A stretch of DNA of 35,194 nucleotides. Origin: Flavobacteriales bacterium (lineage in GTDB: Bacteria > Bacteroidota > Bacteroidia > Flavobacteriales > Flavobacteriaceae). The translations under genes were made by a program, and so were the position numbers. The notes under the pieces were generated by a model. The model saw nothing but the letters and a program-made list of their open reading frames with translations. It did no database searches and had not been told where the DNA came from. Shown here in pieces: positions 1 to 6,560 of the stretch; the stretch's first letter is position 1, and every line of letters begins with the position of its first letter. Location of the stretch: positions 1-35,194 of the forward strand of contig JAMONO010000084.1 in assembly GCA_027065715.1 (NCBI GenBank), given 5' to 3'.

Positions 1-560
1 TCGGCATCGATATTTCGGAGGTTACACCCGAACACCGTTCACATGCCAAAAGTGTCAATTACGGCATCATATACGGTTTATCGGCACACGGTCTCAGTCA
101 ACAAACCGGATTGAGTCGTTCCGAATCAAAACAACTGATTGATACTTATTTTGAAACTTACCCCACTTTAAAAAATTATATCAAAAAACAAGTGGACTTT
201 GCACGCGAACACAACTACGTCGAAACCATCTTGGGACGTCGCAGATATTTAAAAGACATACATTCGCGCAATGCCATAGTACGTGCCGCCGCAGAACGCA
301 ACGCCGTTAATGCACCTTTGCAAGGAAGTGCCGCCGACATCATCAAAAAAGCCATGATCGAAATTCAACAAGAATTAAAACAAAATTACCAAACCAAAAT
401 GTTACTGCAAGTACATGACGAATTGGTCTTCGAAGCACCCGAAAATGAAGTGGATAAAGTAATAAAACTCATAAAAGAAAAAATGGAAAACGTCGTAAAA
501 CTCGACGTTCCATTAACGGTCGATATCGGAGTTGGAAACAATTGGTATGAAGCACATTAA
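1..560 (+). CDS. polA: DNA polymerase I, C-terminal part (5' end outside window)
   Basis: This is the last roughly 185 residues of a family A DNA polymerase, which fills gaps and replaces RNA primers during replication and repair. The open frame runs in from the window edge (first full codon at base 3). It contains polymerase motif B, RSHAKSVNYGIIYG, with the fingers-helix Arg and Lys and the final Tyr-Gly. The LGRRRYL and RNAVNAPLQGSAADIIK segments follow, then motif C, QVHDELVFE, with the catalytic His-Asp-Glu. The protein ends normally about 45 residues after motif C. A TTG at 111 lies inside the coding sequence and is not a start. The exonuclease domains lie upstream and cannot be judged. 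The identification is firm. Confidence 0.97.
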   Translation, partial: GIDISEVTPEHRSHAKSVNYGIIYGLSAHGLSQQTGLSRSESKQLIDTYFETYPTLKNYIKKQVDFAREHNYVETILGRRRYLKDIHSRNAIVRAAAERNAVNAPLQGSAADIIKKAMIEIQQELKQNYQTKMLLQVHDELVFEAPENEVDKVIKLIKEKMENVVKLDVPLTVDIGVGNNWYEAH

Positions 561-684
561 ATACTTATACCAATTTGAAATATTACGCTGATTACTAAAT
601 AATCGTGCAATAATAATGGTTTACTCAATAAAACACCAAACGAACATCAAGCAAGTTTAGAAACAACCTAACCGCAAAACAATA

Positions 685-1209
685 TTAATTACCCAATATC
701 TTGGCATTAATTTCAAAATCAAAAACCGCCGTAGCCGGTATATTGTGGTCGGTGGCTTGCTCGGTCTCGACATCGATAAATACTTTTATACTTTCTTTTT
801 TAAAGTATGCCAAAATATTATCCTGCAAAGTATCCAGTTCCAAACTGTTTCCTTCACCGTCGGGAATACTGTTTTTCCAAGCGATGCGAACCTTGGGCAA
901 ATCGTCGGCAGCTATGTATATTGCCAAATTTTTGATAAAATCGAAATTTTCATTTGCATCGTCCAAATTGACAGTGATTTTTTTTAGAATAACCTCCTCC
1001 AATAAATCTTTCGAAGTATTGTTGTCTTGAAAATCGTCGGGCAAAATGGACAAAGTCGTTTCTTGCAAGTGCACTAATGTATCTTCGGGAATATTGTCGG
1101 GTATGATAAAATTTGTTTCGTATTGCAATTGAAACTTTGTCAAATCGTCAATCTTTTCACACGAAAGAACAATTAAAAATAAAAATGTTAAAATCAGTAT
1201 TTTTTTCAT
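685..1209 (-). CDS. Small predicted lipoprotein of unknown function
   Basis: This 174-residue protein starts at the ATG at 1209. A longer reading to 1251 would need an alternative start and would spoil the signal peptide. The N-terminus MKKILILTFLFLIVLSC is a type II signal peptide with the lipid-modified Cys at residue 17. It is followed by Glu-Lys-Ile-Asp-Asp, an acidic run of the kind sometimes linked to surface export of lipoproteins in this phylum. The rest is acidic, with alternating hydrophobic patches suggesting a beta-rich fold. I recognise no family. It is divergent from the DUF2851 gene and convergent with polA, so it is probably transcribed alone. Confidence 0.75.
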   Translation of the reverse strand: MKKILILTFLFLIVLSCEKIDDLTKFQLQYETNFIIPDNIPEDTLVHLQETTLSILPDDFQDNNTSKDLLEEVILKKITVNLDDANENFDFIKNLAIYIAADDLPKVRIAWKNSIPDGEGNSLELDTLQDNILAYFKKESIKVFIDVETEQATDHNIPATAVFDFEINAKILGN

Positions 1210-1238
1210 ATTTTTGTTTGTTGCTGTTAATTGAAAAA

Positions 1239-1246
1239 CAAAATTA
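1239..1246 (-). promoter_or_regulatory. -7 promoter element for the small lipoprotein gene
   Basis: On the minus strand this reads TAATTTTG, matching the Bacteroidota -7 consensus TAnnTTTG. It lies 30 bases before the start at 1209. No clear -33 element is visible. Confidence 0.45.
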
Positions 1247-1311
1247 AGCAATTAATTGATTTTTCTAAAAAAACAGAGAAATTTTATTGCCAACACAAAT
1301 AAAACCCAATC

Positions 1312-2607
1312 ATGAAAGAAGAATTTCTTCATTACATCTGGAAGAACGGCTTTTTTAAACACGACGCTTTAACCACGACACGTCAAGAACGTGTTAAGGT
1401 TATTTCCAAAGGTATATACAACCCCGATGCCGGTCCCGATTTTTTAGATGCCAAAATCATGATTGACGATATTTTGTGGGTAGGCAATATCGAAATACAC
1501 AAAAACGCTTCCGATTGGTATGCACACGGACACGAAAAAGATCCGGCTTATGACAATGTCATATTACATATCGTTTTTGAAGACAATATGCCGGTTTACA
1601 ATTCAAACAATGTGCCTATTCCAACCCTTGAACTATCTAAATTTGTATCCAAAAAACTCTTGCGCGAATACAACAAACTTATCAAAAGCAAATCGATACT
1701 ACGCTGTCAAAACGAACTAAAATATGTCGATAAATACACCATTATACATTACAAATACAAATTGTTTTTTGAACGTTTGGAACACAAATTTGACATTGTA
1801 AAAAATTTATTGCAACGAACCCGCAACAATTGGGATCAAGTGTTATACGAAACTTTGCTCAAATATTTTGGCGGTATCGTAAATAAAGATGCTTTTGAAC
1901 TTTTGGCTAAATTTTTGCCTTATGATGTTTTTATCAAATACAAAAACGATCCTTTTCAGCTCGAAGCCTTGCTTTTTGGTGTCAGCGGTTTTTTGAAGGA
2001 AACAAAAAACGACCCTTATTACCGCTCTTTGCAAAACGAATTTGATTTTTTGCGCGAAAAACACCAATTGGAAATTTTGCCCGACAAAATGATCAAATTT
2101 CACCGCTTACGACCGCTTAACTTTCCTACCATTCGTTTGGCTCAATTTGCCCGATTGTTTCATCAAAACGATTTTTTGTTTGAAAAACTGGTAAAAATCA
2201 ATCGTCCCGAAGAAGCCTATCGGTTTTTTCAAATATCGACCGGCTCTTACTGGGAAAACCACTACAATTTTGACAAGATAACAAAACCACGCAAAAAAAC
2301 CGTAGGACAAAGTTTTATCGACGTCATTCTTATCAATGTAATTGTGCCGTTAAAGTTTGCTTATCAAAAATACAAAGGCATATACGACGAAGAAGAAATT
2401 ATACAATTAATAGAGAGTATAAAGCCCGAAAAAAACAGAATAATCACTACCTTTGCCAAAGTCAATTTGGTTGCCCGAAACGCTTTGGATACACAAGCCA
2501 TAATACAACTCAACGAACATTATTGTCAAAAAAACAGATGCTTGCAATGTGATATTGCCCATTTTATACTCAAAAACGGATTAAAAAATGAACATAGAGC
2601 AAATTAA
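1312..2607 (+). CDS. DUF2851 family protein
   Basis: This 431-residue soluble protein has no signal peptide. It matches the DUF2851 family, which is widespread in Bacteroidota and has no assigned function. Family features visible are the N-terminal LHYIWKNGFF, the segment GIYNPDAGPDFLDAKI followed by WVGNIEIHKNASDWYAHGH, the central LLFGVSGFL, RLRPLNFPTIRLAQFARLF, and a C-terminal cysteine cluster HYCQKNRCLQC (C-x5-C-x2-C) that could bind a metal. The conserved Glu/His residues in the N-terminal part resemble nuclease-type sites, but that is inference. It is the first gene of a tight operon: the next start lies 20 bases before its stop. Confidence 0.9.
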   Translation: MKEEFLHYIWKNGFFKHDALTTTRQERVKVISKGIYNPDAGPDFLDAKIMIDDILWVGNIEIHKNASDWYAHGHEKDPAYDNVILHIVFEDNMPVYNSNNVPIPTLELSKFVSKKLLREYNKLIKSKSILRCQNELKYVDKYTIIHYKYKLFFERLEHKFDIVKNLLQRTRNNWDQVLYETLLKYFGGIVNKDAFELLAKFLPYDVFIKYKNDPFQLEALLFGVSGFLKETKNDPYYRSLQNEFDFLREKHQLEILPDKMIKFHRLRPLNFPTIRLAQFARLFHQNDFLFEKLVKINRPEEAYRFFQISTGSYWENHYNFDKITKPRKKTVGQSFIDVILINVIVPLKFAYQKYKGIYDEEEIIQLIESIKPEKNRIITTFAKVNLVARNALDTQAIIQLNEHYCQKNRCLQCDIAHFILKNGLKNEHRAN

Positions 2608-2812
2608 ATATTTTTTTGCCAAACACGGATTTAACGTTTCAACTCGTGTTGCCGACAAATTCGGCATGCAAGTAAGCAATGTCAGATTATTCTTTATTTA
2701 TGCTTCATTTGCCACATTAGGCATTTCGTTTATCGCCTATTTAATAATGGCTTTTGCACTGCGTATCAAAGATTTTTTTTATCAAAAACGCCCTTCGGTA
2801 TTTGACTTATGA
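2588..2812 (+). CDS. PspC-domain small membrane protein
   Basis: A 74-residue protein resembling a stand-alone PspC domain. An N-terminal amphipathic part carries the typical VSTRVADKFGMQVSNVRLFFI segment broken here as VSTRVADKFGM and NVRLFFI. One hydrophobic membrane segment follows (about residues 36-58), then a short basic tail. PspC domains take part in envelope stress sensing in enterobacteria; in Bacteroidota short versions are often found beside DUF2851. It overlaps the DUF2851 gene by 20 bases and the potassium channel gene by 4 bases (ATGA), so the three are very likely translationally coupled. The role here is not known. Confidence 0.8.
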   Translation: MNIEQIKYFFAKHGFNVSTRVADKFGMQVSNVRLFFIYASFATLGISFIAYLIMAFALRIKDFFYQKRPSVFDL

Positions 2813-3825
2813 TAAAACATTTCAGAAACGAACTTTTATTGGCGGCTTTCTTGTTCTTGTTGTTATTGACAACCGGAACTTTGAGTTTCCATTATTCGCA
2901 AAATTACCCGTGGATCGACGCTTTATATATGACGGTTATAACCGTAACCACAGTAGGTTTTGGCGAAGTGCACCCGCTCAACGACACCGGCAAACTACTA
3001 ACGATATTTTTAATACTGACAAGTATTGTCATATATGCATACACCATAACGGTAATAACCGAATATGTTGTCGGTGAAAATATATTTAAAAAATTGGTTG
3101 AAAAACGTATGGAAAACAAAATCAAAAAACTGCACAATCACGTAGTAATAACAGGATACGGCAGAACCGGTAAACAAGCCGTAAAAAAACTCAAAAACTA
3201 CAATCGAAAAGTAGTGGTTATTGATCAAATTAAACCCGAAAACGACCCGTTGCTCGATTTTGAAAAGGTTTATTTTTTGGAAGGTGATGCAACCAAAGAC
3301 GAAATTTTGCTAAAAGCCGGTATCCACCACGCATCAAGCTTGATAACCACTCTGCCGACCGATGCCGACAATTTGTTTGTGGTTTTGTCGGGCAGACAAC
3401 TTAATCCACAACTCAAAATTGTTACCCGAGCCACCAATGACAAAACCGCCGACAAAATGAAACTTGCCGGTGCCAATCGGGTTATCATGCCCGAAGTTAT
3501 CGGTGGTGAATTTATGGCTTCATTGGTGGTAACCCCCGACTTGGTCGAATTTTTAAACGCACTTTCAATGGAAGATGTCGGTTACAAAACCAACTTGGAA
3601 GAAATTCATTTCAACGATTTACCGCCCCAATATCAAGGCAAGAGCATCGCTGCTTTGGATTTGCGACGCAAAACGGGGTGCACCGTAATCGGTTATAAAA
3701 CACCCGAAAACAAATACATTATTAATCCGCCGGCAGATACCAAGCTCGAAAAGGGTTCGGCAATTATTGTCTTGGGACAACCCGAACAAATAGAAAAACT
3801 CAACAGTTTGTTTCATCTGGTATAA
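2809..3825 (+). CDS. Two-helix potassium channel with RCK (TrkA-N/TrkA-C) domains
   Basis: A 338-residue ion channel of the MthK/Kch type. There is one membrane helix near residues 8-27, then the pore loop with the selectivity filter T48-V-G-F-G52 followed by Glu53, and a second helix near 63-85. A cytoplasmic RCK-N (Rossmann) domain begins at about residue 112 with VVITGYGRTGKQAVKKL, a GxGxxG-like nucleotide motif. Its second strand ends in VVVIDQ. An RCK-C (TrkA-C) domain lies at about residues 250-338. Such channels pass potassium under control of ligands bound by the RCK ring. Phe in TVGFG instead of Tyr is a common variant. The gene starts inside the stop of the PspC-like gene, so it is the last gene of that operon. 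Confidence 0.92.
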   Translation: MIKHFRNELLLAAFLFLLLLTTGTLSFHYSQNYPWIDALYMTVITVTTVGFGEVHPLNDTGKLLTIFLILTSIVIYAYTITVITEYVVGENIFKKLVEKRMENKIKKLHNHVVITGYGRTGKQAVKKLKNYNRKVVVIDQIKPENDPLLDFEKVYFLEGDATKDEILLKAGIHHASSLITTLPTDADNLFVVLSGRQLNPQLKIVTRATNDKTADKMKLAGANRVIMPEVIGGEFMASLVVTPDLVEFLNALSMEDVGYKTNLEEIHFNDLPPQYQGKSIAALDLRRKTGCTVIGYKTPENKYIINPPADTKLEKGSAIIVLGQPEQIEKLNSLFHLV

Positions 3826-3833
3826 ATATTTCT

Positions 3834-3841
3834 TAAATTTG
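3834..3841 (+). promoter_or_regulatory. -7 promoter element for asnS
   Basis: TAAATTTG matches the TAnnTTTG consensus and lies 51 bases before the asnS start. A TTTG at 3807-3810 is a possible -33 element with slightly long spacing (23 bases). Confidence 0.55.
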
Positions 3842-3892
3842 CCGTCTTATATCGCATATCTCGATTTTTATCGATTAAACAATAAATAAAAT

Positions 3893-5314
3893 ATGAACAT
3901 CAAACAAATCATACAATCGGAAAAAATAAATCACCCCGTCGAAATAAAAGCATGGGTAAAGACTTTTAGAAATGACCGTTTTATAGCCGTCAACGACGGT
4001 TCAACCATACAAAATTTGCAGTTGGTTATCGACCCCGAAAAATTTGACGAAAACATTCGTAAAAAAATCAATACCGGTGCCTCCGTTTTTGCCAAAGGCA
4101 AACTGGTCGAAAGTATGGGCAAAGGTCAAAAGCTTGAAGTTTTGGTCGATGAACTACTGATAACGGGCGAATCCGACCCCGAAAAATTTCCTATTCAACC
4201 CAAAAGACACAGTTTGGAATTTTTGCGAGAAAAAGCCCATTTACGTCCACGCACCACACTATTTGGTGCCATTATGCGCGTACGCAACGCTTTGGCTTTT
4301 GCCGTGCATAAATATTTTCAAGAAAACGGTTTTTTATATGTCAATACTCCCATTATTACCGGTGCCGATGCCGAAGGTGCCGGTGAAATGTTTCAAGTAA
4401 CCACACTCGATTTGGAAAATCCACCCAAAGACGAAGCCGGAAACATCGATTACAAAAAAGATTTTTTCGGTCGTAAAACCAATTTGACCGTATCCGGACA
4501 ACTCGAAGCCGAAACTTATGCCATGGCCTTGGGAAAAGTCTATACATTCGGACCTACTTTTAGAGCCGAAAATTCAAATACAACCCGTCATTTGGCAGAG
4601 TTTTGGATGATTGAACCCGAAGTTGCTTTTATGGACTTACACGGCGACATGGACTTGGCCGAAAGCTTCGTCAAATATATCATCAAATATGTAATGGACC
4701 ACAATAAAGAAGATTTGCAGTTTTTAGAAGTGCGACTAAAAAACGAAGAAAAACAAAAACCGCAAAATCAACGCAGCGAATTGAGCCTGACAGAAAAATT
4801 ACAATTTGTTTTGGACAACAATTTTATCCGTTTAAGTTATACCGAAGCTATCGAAATATTGCGCAACTCAAAACCCTTTAAAAAGAAAAAATTTAAATAT
4901 CCGGTAGAATGGGGCGTCGATTTGCAAAGCGAACACGAACGGTATTTGGTCGAAAAACATTTTAAAAGTCCGGTAATCATTTACGATTATCCTGCCAAAA
5001 TAAAAGCTTTTTACATGCGATTAAACGATGATAACAAAACCGTTCGCGCCATGGATGTTTTATTTCCGGGCATAGGTGAAATAGTGGGAGGTTCACAACG
5101 TGAAGAACGCTTGGAGGTTTTACTTCAAAAAATGGAAGCCTTGGGTATTGACAAAGACGAATTGTATTGGTATATAGATACGCGTCGGTTTGGAACGGCA
5201 ATTCACAGCGGCTTCGGTTTGGGATTTGAACGAATGGTTCAATTTGTTACCGGAATGGGTAATATCCGCGATGTTATACCCTATCCTCGCTATCCGGGAA
5301 ATGCCGCTTTTTAA
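3893..5314 (+). CDS. asnS: Asparagine--tRNA ligase
   Basis: A 473-residue class II aminoacyl-tRNA synthetase that charges tRNA-Asn. The N-terminal third is the OB-fold anticodon domain ([20 protein letters not shown]). The catalytic domain follows with [15 protein letters not shown], class II motif 2 ([22 protein letters not shown] split as FRAENSN and [12 protein letters not shown]) and motif 3 near the C-terminus ([12 protein letters not shown]). The ending [12 protein letters not shown] is typical of AsnRS rather than AspRS, as is the absence of a GAD insertion. Length is normal for bacterial AsnRS. It has its own candidate promoter and a 67-base gap from the channel gene. Confidence 0.97.
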   Translation: MNIKQIIQSEKINHPVEIKAWVKTFRNDRFIAVNDGSTIQNLQLVIDPEKFDENIRKKINTGASVFAKGKLVESMGKGQKLEVLVDELLITGESDPEKFPIQPKRHSLEFLREKAHLRPRTTLFGAIMRVRNALAFAVHKYFQENGFLYVNTPIITGADAEGAGEMFQVTTLDLENPPKDEAGNIDYKKDFFGRKTNLTVSGQLEAETYAMALGKVYTFGPTFRAENSNTTRHLAEFWMIEPEVAFMDLHGDMDLAESFVKYIIKYVMDHNKEDLQFLEVRLKNEEKQKPQNQRSELSLTEKLQFVLDNNFIRLSYTEAIEILRNSKPFKKKKFKYPVEWGVDLQSEHERYLVEKHFKSPVIIYDYPAKIKAFYMRLNDDNKTVRAMDVLFPGIGEIVGGSQREERLEVLLQKMEALGIDKDELYWYIDTRRFGTAIHSGFGLGFERMVQFVTGMGNIRDVIPYPRYPGNAAF

Positions 5315-5419
5315 ACGACTTTTTAGTCAAATTTGATTTGAAAAACAGGATAATTTCCAAAATATATTATACTGTATTTTTAGCTTCCAAAAACAATAAA
5401 TTAATTTACCGTAACAACA

Positions 5420-5481
5420 AAAACAAATCTCCTTTGCAGAAAAACACTTTTGCAAATGTTTGAAAAATATACAAAGGAGAT
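5420..5481 (-). terminator. Possible terminator downstream of the cytochrome c gene
   Basis: A perfect 10-base inverted repeat, ATCTCCTTTG at 5427-5436 and CAAAGGAGAT at 5472-5481, encloses 35 bases. On the minus strand the stem is followed by a T-rich run (TTGTTTTTGTTG), so it would terminate the cytochrome gene that ends at 5507. The loop is long, and a competing inner stem exists, so this is tentative. Confidence 0.4.
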
Positions 5482-5506
5482 ATAGGGGGGTATATATTAC
5501 AAATCA

Positions 5507-5908
5507 CTATAATTTGGGGCTGTTGTAAATATATTCGGCTACCGATTTTAGTTGGGTTTCTTTGAAAGGCATTTTCGGCATGTCCATAAAATTATCAATC
5601 CCGTCTTTGTAAATGGCTCCTTTTTTGTCGGGATTTTTTACAAATTTAACAACGGCATCGATAAAAGCTTCTTTGGTTTTGAACTTTTCGAGGTATTTGG
5701 CTTTTATTTTATTCATATCCGGCGCTATAAGTTCTTCCGAAGTATGACAAAATCCACATTGTTTTTTGTAGAATTCCGCAGCAGTCTGCTCGTATTTCAG
5801 ATATGAATGAGCTTCCTGCATATCTTCTTTAATGTTTATCTTATTGCTAATTACAGCTACAATAAGTAAAAATAAAATACCGGTAGTTAGGTTAACAATA
5901 TATTTCAT
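5507..5908 (-). CDS. Small monohaem cytochrome c
   Basis: A 133-residue exported class I cytochrome c. An N-terminal hydrophobic segment (about residues 7-20) is a signal peptide or membrane anchor without a lipobox Cys. The haem-binding motif is C51-G-F-C54-H55. The candidate distal Met ligand is M113 in MPKMPF, about 58 residues after the haem motif, with M110 as the alternative. The C-terminal helix KSVAEYIYNS is typical. The fold suggests an electron carrier in the periplasm, but the partner is not visible: no oxidase or reductase gene is nearby, and the gene stands alone, convergent with asnS. Confidence 0.85.
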   Translation of the reverse strand: MKYIVNLTTGILFLLIVAVISNKINIKEDMQEAHSYLKYEQTAAEFYKKQCGFCHTSEELIAPDMNKIKAKYLEKFKTKEAFIDAVVKFVKNPDKKGAIYKDGIDNFMDMPKMPFKETQLKSVAEYIYNSPKL

Positions 5909-5947
5909 AATTCAAATTTGTTGTGTGTATAAACATGTTTGTATATG

Positions 5948-5955
5948 CAAATATA
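5948..5955 (-). promoter_or_regulatory. -7 promoter element for cytochrome c
   Basis: On the minus strand this reads TATATTTG, a full match to TAnnTTTG, 40 bases before the start at 5908. No good -33 element is seen. Confidence 0.5.
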
Positions 5956-6154
5956 TAAAAAAATATTTAAAATATCAGATATGTAATAATTTTAACATTT
6001 ATATGCTAATAGAGTATTTTATTAAATAGAAATATACCTAAGTTCCAAAAACAAACTAAAAATACATTTAATTGAGAAAGAAATATTATTGAATTGATAA
6101 TAATAATATGGTTCTACTGTTATTATAAATGGATGATAAACTGATAATGTGATG

Positions 6155-6170
6155 TCCCGAAACTTCGGGA
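6155..6170. repeat. Perfect palindromic element
   Basis: TCCCGAAACTTCGGGA has two 7-base arms around a central AC. It is GC-richer than its surroundings. Short palindromes of this kind are often scattered between genes in Bacteroidota genomes. There is only one copy in this window. Confidence 0.5.
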
Positions 6171-6240
6171 GATAAACCGATGTTTTGGTAAAAGTTTTGT
6201 GAAACACCCATTGCAACAATATCCAATACTATTGAAGTGT

Positions 6241-6340
6241 ATTATTCAAAACGAAGCGACAGCGAGGTGAATAATCTAATTCACCGACACAAAAACAAAG
6301 ATTGCCACGCCGCTCGTGTCACGCACCTCGCAATAACAAC
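6241..6340. repeat. REP-like intergenic repeat, copy 1
   Basis: A GC-richer block with a first arm ACGAAGCGACAGCGAGGTGA and, about 30 bases on, a second arm starting AAAGATTGCCACGCCGCTCG and ending in CGCACCTCGCAATAAC. The second arm, read on the other strand, has the form GTTATTGCGAGG...GGCAATCT, a pattern common in intergenic repeats of Flavobacteria. A diverged second copy of the whole block lies at 10321-10411. Confidence 0.55.
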
Positions 6341-6373
6341 ATGTTGTTAATCAAATCGTTACGTAATGAACAG

Positions 6374-6400
6374 TGTCATTTCGAACGCAGTGAGAAATCT
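6374..6400. repeat. Short REP-like unit
   Basis: A segment around CATTTCGAACGCAGTGAGA followed by AATCT. Its ends GTCATTTC and GAAATCT are partly complementary (ATTTC/GAAAT). It resembles the CATTTCGA...GAGAAATC intergenic repeats familiar from Flavobacterium genomes. The family assignment is from memory. Confidence 0.4.
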
Positions 6401-6560
6401 TTTTTTATTCGGCAAACATAGGATGAACCGTATTAAAACCCAAATCTTTTTGCCCGTTTTACAAAAAATTGCTTTCATTCAAGTCGCAAATTATACTATT
6501 TTATGTAAATTAGCGTTTTAGTTTATTAAAACCGGAGAACTCACGGCAAAATATTGTATA

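Larger units (their letters stand above)
5909..6560. other. Gene-free stretch between cytochrome c and porW
   Basis: About 650 bases with no convincing gene. Short open frames here have Asn/Ile/Lys/Tyr-rich composition and no domain. The stretch holds the minus-strand cytochrome promoter, a perfect short palindrome (6155-6170), REP-like repeat units (6241-6340 and about 6374-6400), and an AT-rich leader before porW. A weak -7-like TAAATTAG lies at about 6505-6512. Confidence 0.6.

Noticed and set aside
111-560. Reading the first gene as a separate short protein starting at 111
   Set aside because: The frame is open upstream to the window edge and polymerase motif B lies before 111, so this is an internal TTG of polA.
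701-1030. Plus-strand open frames opposite the small lipoprotein gene
   Set aside because: The minus-strand frame has a convincing lipoprotein signal and a promoter; the plus-strand frames have neither.
6022-6219. A minus-strand open frame of 65 codons in the gap before porW
   Set aside because: The composition is that of random AT-rich DNA, it crosses the palindrome at 6155-6170, and no signal or domain is seen.
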